DNA of 61,980 bases from Lachnoclostridium sp. (GTDB lineage: Bacteria; Bacillota; Clostridia; Lachnospirales; Lachnospiraceae), in assembly GCA_021770065.1 (NCBI GenBank), contig JAETRR010000021.1, forward strand, positions 1-61,980. The letters are read 5' to 3'. Positions 42,668 to 51,814 of the stretch are shown here, piece after piece. Under the pieces are notes generated by a model. That model worked only from the letters and a program-made list of their open reading frames with translations, ran no database searches and was not told where the DNA came from. How positions within the stretch are numbered: position 1 is the first letter of the stretch; each line of letters opens with the position of its first letter. Made by a program: the position numbers and the translations under genes.

Positions 42668-43758
42668 AGAAACGGCTGGGAATTTCCGTTTATCCGGAAC
42701 GGGCGTCAAAGGAAGCATGCTATGCATATATGAGGCTGGCCGGAAAGTATGGTTTTCAGAGAGTATTTACCTGCCTTTTGTCGGTGGAGGAAAGCAGGGA
42801 GAAGATTGTTGACGAATTTACGGAGTTTTGCAGGGCCGCGCACGAGAGCGGCCTCGCGGTATCGGTGGACACGAATCCGGAGGTGTTTAAGAGGCTCGGG
42901 GCAACGCCCCTTGATCTGGCGGTTTTTGCACGGATGGGCGTGGACATTATCCGTCTGGACGGGCATTTCGGGGAGTTTGAGGATATTCAGATCACGAGAA
43001 ATCCTTACGGTATTCTGATTGAATACAATGCATCCTGCACAATGGCTCTGGATTTAATGATTGAGAAGGGCGCTGACAGGAACAATATGTGCATCTGCAG
43101 CAATTTTTATCCCCAGAGAAATACCGGCATGGGTTTAAGGCGCTACAGAGAGCTGAACGGCCGGTATCAGCCGCTGGGCCTGGCCAATGCGGCCTTTGTT
43201 ACGAGCAGGGAGAAGAATACCCACGGGCCGTGGGAGGTATATGACGGTCTTCCTACGTTGGAAATCCATCGGGATCTTCCGATAGATCTGCAGCTCCGCC
43301 ATTTAAATGCACTGGGTTTCTGCAGTGATTTTATGATTGGAAATGCTTTTGCCAGTGAGGAAGAGCTGAAAAGCATGGCGGAAACGGATTTGAGCAGGCT
43401 TTCCATAAAAGTGGATGCGGCAGAAGGAATTTCCGGAATTGAAAAGGAGATTATTACCTGTGATATTCATGCATCCCGGGATGACTGCAATGAACTGGTT
43501 GTCAGATCCAGTTTCCCCAGGGTAAAATATAAGGAAGAAAGCATTGCGCCCCGTGAGAATCAGAAAGCCGTGTTTACAAAAGGCGATGTGGTCATTGTCA
43601 ATGACAATCTGAAGCATTATGCAGGAGAACTGATGATTGTCTTAGATGAGATTAAGGCTGCGGATGTCTACAATTATGTGGGACATATAAATGAGAACGA
43701 GCAGCTGATTCTGGACTGCATCCGCCCGGCACACGGATTTACGCTGATTACTGTCTGA
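42664..43758 (+). CDS. MupG-family (DUF871, GH170-type) TIM-barrel protein
   Basis: 364 residues: N-terminal TIM barrel (LGISVYPERAS...GFQRVFTCLLS, DIIRLDGHFGE, NFYPQRNTGMG) and C-terminal cyclophilin-like domain (from about 245). The founding member MupG is a 6-phospho-N-acetylmuramidase that cleaves PTS-imported MurNAc-6P-GlcNAc. Here it overlaps the M20 gene and sits in a PTS operon, so a 6-phospho-glycoside substrate is likely. Whether it is MurNAc or another amino sugar is open. Confidence 0.88.
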   Translation: MKKRLGISVYPERASKEACYAYMRLAGKYGFQRVFTCLLSVEESREKIVDEFTEFCRAAHESGLAVSVDTNPEVFKRLGATPLDLAVFARMGVDIIRLDGHFGEFEDIQITRNPYGILIEYNASCTMALDLMIEKGADRNNMCICSNFYPQRNTGMGLRRYRELNGRYQPLGLANAAFVTSREKNTHGPWEVYDGLPTLEIHRDLPIDLQLRHLNALGFCSDFMIGNAFASEEELKSMAETDLSRLSIKVDAAEGISGIEKEIITCDIHASRDDCNELVVRSSFPRVKYKEESIAPRENQKAVFTKGDVVIVNDNLKHYAGELMIVLDEIKAADVYNYVGHINENEQLILDCIRPAHGFTLITV

Positions 43759-43759
43759 G

Positions 43760-43818
43760 GGGTGCGGAACTGGAATGTGTAAAACAGGGGCACTGTCTGA
43801 GCGGTGCGGAACTGGAAT
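43760..43818 (+). repeat. Hairpin-leader boxes, duplicated
   Basis: GGTGCGGAACTGGAATG occurs twice, at 43760-43776 and 43802-43818, 42 nt apart; both are preceded by TGTCTGAG. Resembles the 3' box of the leader repeat with GGTGC in place of GATATTA. The second copy merges with the start region of the cutC gene. Confidence 0.65.
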
Positions 43819-43831
43819 GGAGAAAATTATT

Positions 43832-44572
43832 ATGGAAAAGATTGTGGAAATATGCTGCGGAAGTTATGAGGACGCACTGGCAGCATATCATGGAGGCGCA
43901 AAGCGCATTGAACTGAACAGCGCCCTGTACCTGGGAGGCTTGACTCCGTCCCTGGGTACACTCCTTTTAACAAAAGACAATACGGATCTAAAGGTAATTG
44001 CCATGGTAAGGCCGCGGGGAGCCGGTTTCTGCTACAGCGATGCCGATTTCCGGGTGATGAAAGCCGATGCCAGGCTTCTGCTCGAGAACGGCGCCGACGG
44101 CATTGCCTTCGGCTGTCTCACTGAGAACGGCGAATTAGATGAGAGCCGGACCAGGGAGATGACGGCCGTTATAAAGAAACACCAGGGCGAGGCTGTTTTT
44201 CACCGTGCTTTTGACTGTGTACAGAACCCTTATCAAACGATTGAAAAACTGATTGAAATAGGAATTGATCGTGTTTTAACCAGCGGAGGGGAGGAAAAAG
44301 CCATGAACGGCATAGAGCTTCTTGCCGGGCTTCAGGAGATGTACGGCGATAAAATAGAGCTTCTTGCCGGAAGCGGCATAAATGCGGAAAATGCAAAAGA
44401 ATTGATGGAGCGCACGGGAATCCGTCAGGTACACAGCTCCTGCAGGGGATGGCTTACCGATCGCACTACGGAGGGGCCTAAGGTTTCCTATGCATATGCA
44501 GAGGCGCCCCACAAAAAGGATTATGAGGCTGTGAATGAAAAATTAGTAAAGAAGCTGGTTGATGCCCTATGA
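43832..44572 (+). CDS. cutC: CutC-family protein
   Basis: 246 residues from ATG 43832 (GGAG about 10 nt upstream; ATG 43817 is also possible). CutC hallmarks: VEICCGSYEDALAAYHGGAKRIELN, MVRPRGAGFCYSD, VFHRAFDC and RVLTSGG. A TIM-barrel family named for copper homeostasis, whose real biochemical role is uncertain. In this operon a sugar- or glycoside-related reaction is plausible. It overlaps the YitT gene by 4 nt. Confidence 0.9.
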   Translation: MEKIVEICCGSYEDALAAYHGGAKRIELNSALYLGGLTPSLGTLLLTKDNTDLKVIAMVRPRGAGFCYSDADFRVMKADARLLLENGADGIAFGCLTENGELDESRTREMTAVIKKHQGEAVFHRAFDCVQNPYQTIEKLIEIGIDRVLTSGGEEKAMNGIELLAGLQEMYGDKIELLAGSGINAENAKELMERTGIRQVHSSCRGWLTDRTTEGPKVSYAYAEAPHKKDYEAVNEKLVKKLVDAL

Positions 44573-45447
44573 ATTTTCAAAAAATAAGAAATAATGATAA
44601 GGTGCGCTTTGTATATACCTTTGTCAGTGTCCTGCTTGCAGGCTTTATGCAGGCGGCCGTCATGCAGATTTTTATGGTTCCCATTAACCTGCTGTCCAGC
44701 GGTTTTACCGGAGTTGCAATTTTGCTGGAGAAGATCACATCGACTTTTTTCGGATTCTCATTTTCCGTTTCTCTGGGGATGCTGATTCTTAACATTCCGG
44801 TAGCCGTTTTGTGCAGCAGGAGCATCAGTAAGCGGTTTACCCTTTTTTCCCTTCTGCAGGTATTCTTTGCCAGCTTCTTTTTACGGGTGCTGAGCTTTGA
44901 GCCTTTGTTTGAGGATATCCTGCTGAATGTGATTTTCGGCGGATTTCTGTACGGCATTATGACAGTGATTGCATTAAAGGGAAATGCTTCTACCGGTGGC
45001 GTGGATTTTGTGGCGCTTTATATTTCCAATAAGAAAGGAAAGTCCATCTGGAGCTATGTATTTGTATTTAATGCCGTGCTGATTACCATATTTGGTTTTA
45101 TGTTCGGCTGGGAATATGCGGGATATTCCATATTGTTCCAGTTTATATCCACAAAAACCATTGATTCTTTCTACCATAGATATGAGCGCATGACCATGCA
45201 GATTACTACAACCAGAGCAGACGAAGTGATTGAAGCCTATGTGGCGGAATACCGCCACGGTGTTTCCCGGGTGGACGGAATCGGCGGCTACAGCAAAAAA
45301 GAAGTCAGTCTGCTGCATACGGTAGTGTCCAGTTACGAGATTCAGGATATTGCCAAGCTGATGCGCAGGGCAGATCCCCATGTAGTGATCAATACTTTTA
45401 AATCAGAGGATTTTTATGGAGGATTTTATTTAAAGCCTATTGATTAA
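44569..45447 (+). CDS. YitT-family membrane protein (DUF161/DUF2179)
   Basis: 292 residues. Five or six membrane helices (about 15-170), then a cytoplasmic DUF2179 domain (MTMQITTTRADEVIEAYVAEYRHGVSRVDGIGGYSKKEVSLLHTVV). YitT proteins are widespread in Firmicutes with unclear transport roles. Last gene of the PTS/peptidase operon and coupled to cutC by ATGA, so possibly an exporter of a product. A terminator follows. Confidence 0.88.
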   Translation: MNFQKIRNNDKVRFVYTFVSVLLAGFMQAAVMQIFMVPINLLSSGFTGVAILLEKITSTFFGFSFSVSLGMLILNIPVAVLCSRSISKRFTLFSLLQVFFASFFLRVLSFEPLFEDILLNVIFGGFLYGIMTVIALKGNASTGGVDFVALYISNKKGKSIWSYVFVFNAVLITIFGFMFGWEYAGYSILFQFISTKTIDSFYHRYERMTMQITTTRADEVIEAYVAEYRHGVSRVDGIGGYSKKEVSLLHTVVSSYEIQDIAKLMRRADPHVVINTFKSEDFYGGFYLKPID

Positions 45448-45500
45448 AAAACAGATCCGGCAATTTACCTCGAATATGCCGAAATATGATACTGCAGCAG

Positions 45501-45542
45501 AAAATGACCACACAATGCCGAAAGGCAGATGTGGTCATTTTT
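45501..45542 (+). terminator. Intrinsic terminator of the PTS/peptidase operon
   Basis: AAAATGACCACA pairs with TGTGGTCATTTT, with an inner TGCCGAAAGGCA mini-hairpin, followed by T-rich TTTTTAT. Marks the end of the 33042-45447 block. Confidence 0.88.
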
Positions 45543-45630
45543 ATATGGTACAAATCAAAGGATGGTGATATAATACTTTAAAAAGTATTGTTGTGTTTTG
45601 AAAAACAGTCTGTCTCGGGAGGAACATGGA

Positions 45631-47190
45631 ATGAATGTACATTGGAAGGATAAGATAACGGAAAAGATACCCGAGGCCGGAAAATGGGTTGTCCTGTCCC
45701 TTTCACTGATAGTCTATGCGTTTTTATCTGTGACATCTTTTTTATCCACTGCTTATTTCAAGATGGATTATCTGGAAACCACCTATTATAAAAGGGATTC
45801 TCTGCTCTGGCATCTGCTGGCGGCATGCTGCTTTTTGTTTTTCCTGTACTGGGTGAAAAAGAAGGAGGTGCTTGAGAGGATTTCAAGTAAAAAGCTGTGC
45901 ATCATTCTGCTCTGCTATACGGCCGTATTTGCCGGAATCTGGTCAGTGGTGTCCCATGCCGTTCCTTCGGCAGACCAGGCCAAACTGACAGAATGCGCCG
46001 CCGGTTTTATAAAAGGAGATTTTTATAATTTAAGTCCGGGAAAATATCTGCAGATCTGGCCGCAGCAGCTGGGATTTACAGCATATCTGGAAGTATTGTT
46101 CCGTGTTTTCGGCCCTTTCTCGTACTCTGCAGGGGAGTGGGTGAACGTATGCTTTATTTGTCTTGAGTTTTATCTGATATATAAGATTACGGATCTGCTG
46201 TTCGCGGACAAAAAGGTCACAAATCTGGTGCTGATTTTCTTGTTTGGCTTTTTTCCATATATGTTTTTTTCCACGTTTCTTTACGGAGACATACCGGGAG
46301 CGCCTGTGGCTTTGGCATCTGTCTACTGTTTTATCCGTTTTATGAGAGAAAAAAGGTTATCATACGGCATATCGGCCGTTCTCGGTCTGGGGCTTTCCGT
46401 GCAGTTTAAGCAGAATAATCTGATTATTGCTGTAGCAGTTATCCTTTATCTGCTGATGAAAGGACTGGAGCAGAGAAAAAAAGTCTGCCTGCTGATGATT
46501 GCATTGTCCGTGCTGTCCGTAGGAATTCTGGATGCAGGAGTGAAAAAGTACTATGAAATCCGCAGCGGATATGAGATTGAGGGCGGCGTTTCTCCCCTTA
46601 TGTATATTGCTATGGGAATGCAGGAGAGCGATATGGCAGAGGGCTGGTACAATGGATATATTCTGGGCTCCTTCTGGGAATGCGATGAGGATTTTGAACG
46701 GAGCGCTGAAAAGGCAGTGCAGGATATCAAAGATTCTGTGAACAATTTTATCAGCCATCCGGCTTATGCGCTAAAGTTTTATTATCATAAAACAGTTTCC
46801 CAGTGGACGAATCCCACGTTTGAATGTCTGTGGATCAGCCATTTTGAAAAAGTCCATGACGGGCCGCTGTATCCGGTGGTGCAGAGTATATACGAAGGGA
46901 AGCTCCACAGACTTTTTCTGCTTTTTGCAAATGAGTATCAGTGGATTCTGTATGCCTGCGCATTTACGGGGATGCTGTCTTTAAGGAAAAAATGCACGCT
47001 GGATCAATTGCTTCTGGCCCTCATTGTCCTGGGAGGATTTTTCTTCCATATATTGTGGGAGGCAAAAACCAGGTATGTACTGTTTTATGCCGTGCTCCTT
47101 ATTCCCTATGCCGCATTGGGATGTGAGCGGATAATGTCCGCCCTGAAAACGGACTTTGGCATAAAGAAGAAGGAGGCTGCCGCAAAATAA
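45631..47190 (+). CDS. Polytopic glycosyltransferase-like membrane protein (GT39/ArnT-like)
   Basis: 519 residues from ATG 45631; GGGAGG 8 nt upstream favours it over TTG 45598. About eleven to thirteen membrane helices; an early loop DQAKLTECAAGFIKGDF resembles the acidic catalytic loop of lipid-linked-sugar glycosyltransferases. Probably moves a sugar from polyprenyl phosphate to a surface acceptor. No exact family is recognised. Monocistronic. Confidence 0.7.
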   Translation: MNVHWKDKITEKIPEAGKWVVLSLSLIVYAFLSVTSFLSTAYFKMDYLETTYYKRDSLLWHLLAACCFLFFLYWVKKKEVLERISSKKLCIILLCYTAVFAGIWSVVSHAVPSADQAKLTECAAGFIKGDFYNLSPGKYLQIWPQQLGFTAYLEVLFRVFGPFSYSAGEWVNVCFICLEFYLIYKITDLLFADKKVTNLVLIFLFGFFPYMFFSTFLYGDIPGAPVALASVYCFIRFMREKRLSYGISAVLGLGLSVQFKQNNLIIAVAVILYLLMKGLEQRKKVCLLMIALSVLSVGILDAGVKKYYEIRSGYEIEGGVSPLMYIAMGMQESDMAEGWYNGYILGSFWECDEDFERSAEKAVQDIKDSVNNFISHPAYALKFYYHKTVSQWTNPTFECLWISHFEKVHDGPLYPVVQSIYEGKLHRLFLLFANEYQWILYACAFTGMLSLRKKCTLDQLLLALIVLGGFFFHILWEAKTRYVLFYAVLLIPYAALGCERIMSALKTDFGIKKKEAAAK

Positions 47191-47221
47191 GCCGTCAGAC
47201 CGATTAAGAGATAGAGGAAAA

Positions 47222-48535
47222 ATGATGTACATTGCAGATTTACATATTCACTCAAGATATTCCCGGGCTACCAGCAGGGAATGTACGCCGGAGCACCTGG
47301 ACCTGTGGGCACGGCGCAAAGGAATTCATCTGGTGGGTACGGGAGATTTTACCCATAAGGCATGGAGAGAGGAACTGAAAGAAAAGCTGGAACCGGCTGA
47401 GGAAGGACTGTACCGGCTGAAAGAGGAATACCGGATCAAAGACGAAATAACAAGGACTTCCTTTGAACCTCGCTTTGTGGTGACGGGCGAGATCAGCTCT
47501 ATCTATAAGAAATACGACAGAACGAGAAAAGTCCACAGTCTCATTCTGCTTCCGGGTCTGAAGGACGCGGATCTGATAGCGGCAAAGCTGGAAACCATCG
47601 GCAATATCCACTCAGACGGCCGCCCGATTCTGGGCCTGGACTGCCATGATCTTCTGGAAATTGTACTGGAGCTGTGTCCGCGCGCGATCTATGTGCCCGC
47701 TCATATCTGGACTCCTCATTTTTCTCTGTTTGGTGCATTTTCCGGTTTTGATACGGTGGAGGAATGCTTCGGAGATCTAAGCAGTCAGATTCATGCCCTG
47801 GAAACAGGCCTGTCCTCCGACCCTCCTATGAACTGGCGTGTCTCCGCATTGGACCGGTTTCAGTTAATCTCCAATTCCGATGCCCATTCCCCGGCAAAGC
47901 TTGGCCGGGAAGCCAGTCTTCTGAACATACAGTTATCCTATGAAGGACTTTACCGGGCTGTTCAAGAGGGGGAGGGACTGGAGGGAACCATAGAATTTTT
48001 CCCGGAGGAAGGCAAATACCATTACGACGGACACCGCAAATGCGGTATCTGCTTAAGCCCTTCTGAAGCAGATCATCGCCGGGGCCTGTGCCCGGTGTGC
48101 GGCAGGAAGCTGACCACAGGCGTTTCCCACCGGATAGAGCAGCTCTCGGACCGCCCGGAGGATTTTGTGCGAAGCCGGGCGAAGAGATACGAGAGCCTGG
48201 TGCCTCTGCCGGAGGTGATTGGAGCTTCTGTCGGCCGATCCGCTGCCAGTGTAAAAGTAGTGCGTGAATATGAGGCCATGCTGGAAAAGCTGGGCCCGGA
48301 ATTTGAGATTCTGCGGAACATCCCCATAGAGGAGATCCGGAAAAATGCCGGAACCCTGATCGGGGAGGGGATCAGACGTCTGAGAGAGGGTAAGGTGATC
48401 CGCACGCCGGGCTTCGACGGGGAATACGGAAAAATATTTCTGTTCCGGCCGGAGGAGCTGGGCAGTCCCGACGGACAGCTGAGTTTTCTGGATGATTTGG
48501 AATCATCCGGATCCGGAACCGCGCCGCTGCAGTAA
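47222..48535 (+). CDS. Endonuclease Q-family (PHP) DNA repair nuclease
   Basis: 437 residues. N-terminal PHP metal site (ADLHIHSRYSRATSRECTPEHLDLWARRKG split over several motifs), conserved LDCHDLLEI, PAHIWTPHFSLFG and SNSDAHSPAKLG, and a Zn ribbon CGICLSPSEADHRRGLCPVCGRK. EndoQ cleaves 5' of deaminated bases in DNA. In some Clostridia it is fused to or followed by UvrD-type helicase; here it is alone. Confidence 0.9.
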   Translation: MMYIADLHIHSRYSRATSRECTPEHLDLWARRKGIHLVGTGDFTHKAWREELKEKLEPAEEGLYRLKEEYRIKDEITRTSFEPRFVVTGEISSIYKKYDRTRKVHSLILLPGLKDADLIAAKLETIGNIHSDGRPILGLDCHDLLEIVLELCPRAIYVPAHIWTPHFSLFGAFSGFDTVEECFGDLSSQIHALETGLSSDPPMNWRVSALDRFQLISNSDAHSPAKLGREASLLNIQLSYEGLYRAVQEGEGLEGTIEFFPEEGKYHYDGHRKCGICLSPSEADHRRGLCPVCGRKLTTGVSHRIEQLSDRPEDFVRSRAKRYESLVPLPEVIGASVGRSAASVKVVREYEAMLEKLGPEFEILRNIPIEEIRKNAGTLIGEGIRRLREGKVIRTPGFDGEYGKIFLFRPEELGSPDGQLSFLDDLESSGSGTAPLQ

Positions 48536-48570
48536 CCGCCGGCCGATCAGGCATTCTTAAGAAACAGAAC

Positions 48571-48620
48571 AAAATCACCGGAATACTATAACCATAAATG
48601 GTATAGTTCCGGTGATTTTT
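48571..48620 (+). terminator. Long hairpin terminator that holds the next gene's RBS
   Basis: AAAATCACCGGAA (48571-48583) pairs with TTCCGGTGATTTT (48607-48619), with an inner CTATA.CCAT/ATGGTATAG stem, then T. It ends the EndoQ transcript. The next ATG is at 48622, so the only RBS-like GGTGAT lies within the 3' arm. Confidence 0.85.
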
Positions 48621-48621
48621 C

Positions 48622-49176
48622 ATGTATTCTTACCTTTTTGAGATTTTAATTCTGGTGACGGCCTTATCCGTAGATGCATTTGCCGCCGGTTTCGTATACG
48701 GCGTGAGTAAGATAAAAGTCCCTTTTCTTTCCGTAACCATAGTGACAGGCATTTCCGGTCTGATTCTTGCCGCTTCCCTTCTGGCAGGAAATCTGGTCAG
48801 CAGCCTGCTCCCGGGAAATGTCACAGGATACTTCAGCTTTCTGCTCCTGTTTGTTCTGGGTCTTACAAAGCTCTTTGACCGTTCCCGGCATGACGAGGCA
48901 GAGACTGCCGACAAAAATAAGGATGCGGTGCTGTCCCCCACAGAAGCGCTGACTCTGGGAGCTGCCCTGTCTATTGACAGTCTTGCCGCGGGAATCGGGG
49001 CCGGAATTCCTGTCTCCTGCATTTTTGCCGCGTTTGTGTCCTCCCTTTTTGTGGGAGCCCTGGCCATACTCCTGGGAAGCTTTCTGGGCGGCCTAATATC
49101 GTCCCGCTGTCGTTCGAACCTTTGCTGGGTCAGCGGCGTACTTCTCATACTTCTCGCCTTTATGAAATTGCTTTAA
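48622..49176 (+). CDS. YtaF/MntP-like six-TM membrane protein
   Basis: 184 residues, six membrane helices in two repeats, each with an Asp-containing ALSVDAFAAGFVYG or ALSIDSLAAGIGAG motif, the MntP/YtaF signature. YtaF is a sporulation membrane protein; MntP exports Mn2+. Loop length and sequence fit YtaF somewhat better. The ATG follows a terminator hairpin directly. Its 3' end overlaps the P-type ATPase gene on the other strand by 84 nt. Confidence 0.87.
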   Translation: MYSYLFEILILVTALSVDAFAAGFVYGVSKIKVPFLSVTIVTGISGLILAASLLAGNLVSSLLPGNVTGYFSFLLLFVLGLTKLFDRSRHDEAETADKNKDAVLSPTEALTLGAALSIDSLAAGIGAGIPVSCIFAAFVSSLFVGALAILLGSFLGGLISSRCRSNLCWVSGVLLILLAFMKLL

Positions 49177-51723
49177 AATATGGCCGGGACTGAACAGAAG
49201 CAGTTCATGGGCCGCAAGCGGCATGGCAGCCAGAAGAATAAGCTGTGTCCACTCACGAAGCTCAAGGTGGCAGGTGCCGAAAGCACGTATAAAATAAGGA
49301 AATTCCGTAACCAGTCCCTGCAATCCCAGGCCGATCACAAAAGCAGCTATCATCAGCCGGTTATTCAGATGATTCATCCGGAACAGAGAGGTCTCCACAT
49401 CGCGCATACCGATGGCATGGAAGAGCTGCGAGATCCCCAGGACCGTAAAAGCATACGTCTGGGAACGGGCCAGAATCTCAGGCGCGGCCAGAAGAATCCG
49501 CAGATTTTCCAGGTTAATGGAAGCTCCATGCGCCATCAGCAGCGAAACGGGGAGCTGCAGGAAAGCCGTCATACTGATAAAGCCAATCAAAATGCCGTAG
49601 AGCAGTGTACAGCTTAAGCCGCCTCCGGCAAACAGGCTTTCCTTACGGGAGCGGGGCGGCCGGTTCATAAAATGTCTGGGATCTCCCGGATCTACACCCA
49701 GAGCCAGGGCAGGGAGCGAATCCGTAATCAGATTAATCCAGAGGATATGACTTGGCTTCAGGGGAGAACCGAGTCCCAGCAGAATGGCAGTCAGCATGGT
49801 AATGATTTCACCAAAATTGGAGGACAGAAGAAACAGCACCGCCTTTTTGATATTCTCATAGATTCCCCTTCCCTCCGCAATGGCTTTGGCAATGGTTGCA
49901 AAATTATCATCGACTAAAATCAGATCTGCTGCGTTTTTGGCCACATCCGTTCCCGTGATGCCCATAGCCACGCCCACATCCGCAGCTTTAAGGGAAGGTG
50001 CGTCATTGACCCCGTCCCCTGTCATGGCCACAATTTTCCTGGAAGCTTTCAAAGCCTTTACAATGCGGACCTTGTGTTCGGGAGACACCATGGCAAAGAC
50101 GGACAGTTTTTGAACGGCCTGGGAGAATTCCTCGTCAGACAGGGAATCAATCTGTGCTCCCGTCATGCAGTCCTCCGGCCGCTCTGCGATACCGAGCTCT
50201 CTTGCAATGGCAAATGCCGTGTCGCTCCGATCGCCGGTGATCATCACTGTCTTAACCCCGGCTTTTCGGAAGTCGCGGACTGCCTTTGCAGCCTCCGGAC
50301 GGATGGGATCCATCATTCCCGCTGCCCCTACAAAGGTCAGGCCGCTCTCCGTAGGACGGTCTGTACCGGTACGCATACCCAGAGCCAAAAGCCGCAGAGC
50401 CCTTCCGGAGAGTGTTCTCATAGCGGCGGAGATCTCCCTTCGTCTGACGGAATCCAGGGGAACCGTCCTTCCGTTCAAAAGAAGGGTATCACAGCGCTTG
50501 AGAATTTCGTCCGGTGAGCCCTTGGTATAAGAAACGGTAGAACTGCCGTTACGGTGAAGCGTAGTCATCATTTTCCGCTCCGAATCAAAGGCAAGCTCCC
50601 GGATGCGCGGCATTTTCCGCTCCAGTGCGGGCCGTTCCAGATAAAAGCGGTGAGCCAGATCCAGAAGAGCCAGCTCCGTGGGATCGCCCAGACGGTTGTC
50701 CGCACTGATAACCGCATCGTTGCAGAGAGCGAAGCCTTCCAGAAACTGGCGGTTTTTTTCCGGGGAGAGGGCGGACACATCCAGGATTCTGCCTCCCGTA
50801 TAGCAGGCAGTGACCGTCATTTTGTTCTGCGTGAGAGTGCCTGTCTTATCGGAGCAGACCACACTGACGCAGCCTAAGGTCTCTACGCTGGGCAGACGTT
50901 TTACAATGGTATTGACCTTTACCATACGGGAAACGCTTAAGGCCAGTACCATGGTAACGATGGCGGGCAGGCCTTCCGGGACGGCGGCAACTGCCAGAGA
51001 GATGGCTGTGATCAGCATTTCCAGAATATCTCTTTTCTGAAGGACGGCAATAAAAAAGAGAAGGGCACAGAGCAGAAGAGACACAATGCTCAAAAACTTT
51101 CCGAGCTCTCCCAGGCGATGCTGAAGAGGTGTAGTTTCTGCAGGGGATTCATTGATAAGACGGGCGATTTTTCCGATTTCCGTATCCATGCCGATGGCAG
51201 TTACAACGCCTTCCCCCCGCCCGTAGGTTACGTTGGTGGACATGAAAGCCCGGTTATTTTCGGATAAATCCTTTTCCACGGGAACCGATTCTCCGGTTAA
51301 TGCAGCCTCTTCGATTTTGAGGCCGTTTACCGAAATAAGTTCCAGATCCGCAGGCACCTGGCGGCCGGCATCCAGACAGACGATATCCCCGGGCAGAAGA
51401 TCCCGGGCAGGAATCTCCTTCAGACTGCCGTTCTGCCGGATAAGGGCAGCAGGATTGGTCATCTGCTTTAAGGATTCCAGAGCTTTCTGGGCCTTTCCCT
51501 CCTGGATCACGCCTACGACGGAATTGACCAGAATCACGGCCAGAATAATGGCCGTGTCGCTGACTTCTCCCAGAAGCATGGAAATAGCGGCGGCAATAAA
51601 GAGGATAAAAATCAGCGGATCATTCAGCTGTTCGAAAAAGGATTCCGGTAAGGTTTTGTGATGCCCGTCCTCCAGTATATTCTGTCCCCGGAGTCCGTTT
51701 GGAGAGGGTGTCTGCTGTTTCAT
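49093..51723 (-). CDS. P-type Ca2+-transporting ATPase (type II)
   Basis: 876 residues from ATG 51723. Actuator TGES (ALTGESVPVEK), phosphorylation site SDKTGTLTQNKM at about residue 293, hinge GDGVNDAPSLKAAD, M4 VAAVPEGLPAIVT, M6 NLITDSLPALALG: all residues of a Ca2+ (SERCA/PMR1-like) pump. The N-terminal domain is slightly short but contains the first helices. Pumps Ca2+ (perhaps Mn2+) out of the cell. The 3' end overlaps YtaF convergently. Confidence 0.93.
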   Translation of the reverse strand: MKQQTPSPNGLRGQNILEDGHHKTLPESFFEQLNDPLIFILFIAAAISMLLGEVSDTAIILAVILVNSVVGVIQEGKAQKALESLKQMTNPAALIRQNGSLKEIPARDLLPGDIVCLDAGRQVPADLELISVNGLKIEEAALTGESVPVEKDLSENNRAFMSTNVTYGRGEGVVTAIGMDTEIGKIARLINESPAETTPLQHRLGELGKFLSIVSLLLCALLFFIAVLQKRDILEMLITAISLAVAAVPEGLPAIVTMVLALSVSRMVKVNTIVKRLPSVETLGCVSVVCSDKTGTLTQNKMTVTACYTGGRILDVSALSPEKNRQFLEGFALCNDAVISADNRLGDPTELALLDLAHRFYLERPALERKMPRIRELAFDSERKMMTTLHRNGSSTVSYTKGSPDEILKRCDTLLLNGRTVPLDSVRRREISAAMRTLSGRALRLLALGMRTGTDRPTESGLTFVGAAGMMDPIRPEAAKAVRDFRKAGVKTVMITGDRSDTAFAIARELGIAERPEDCMTGAQIDSLSDEEFSQAVQKLSVFAMVSPEHKVRIVKALKASRKIVAMTGDGVNDAPSLKAADVGVAMGITGTDVAKNAADLILVDDNFATIAKAIAEGRGIYENIKKAVLFLLSSNFGEIITMLTAILLGLGSPLKPSHILWINLITDSLPALALGVDPGDPRHFMNRPPRSRKESLFAGGGLSCTLLYGILIGFISMTAFLQLPVSLLMAHGASINLENLRILLAAPEILARSQTYAFTVLGISQLFHAIGMRDVETSLFRMNHLNNRLMIAAFVIGLGLQGLVTEFPYFIRAFGTCHLELREWTQLILLAAMPLAAHELLLFSPGHILKQFHKGEKYEKYAADPAKVRTTAGRY

Positions 51724-51814
51724 ATGTATCCGTCCCTTCTTTGATATGTTGTCCGAATTTATATCAAATGATATGAAAAAGAGGACAAAGTTATACCATA
51801 TCGTGAAGGAAAAT

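Noticed and set aside
43832..44572. Assigning CutC a copper-transport role.
   Set aside because: No copper genes are nearby, the family function is uncertain, and the operon points to sugar or amino-acid catabolism.
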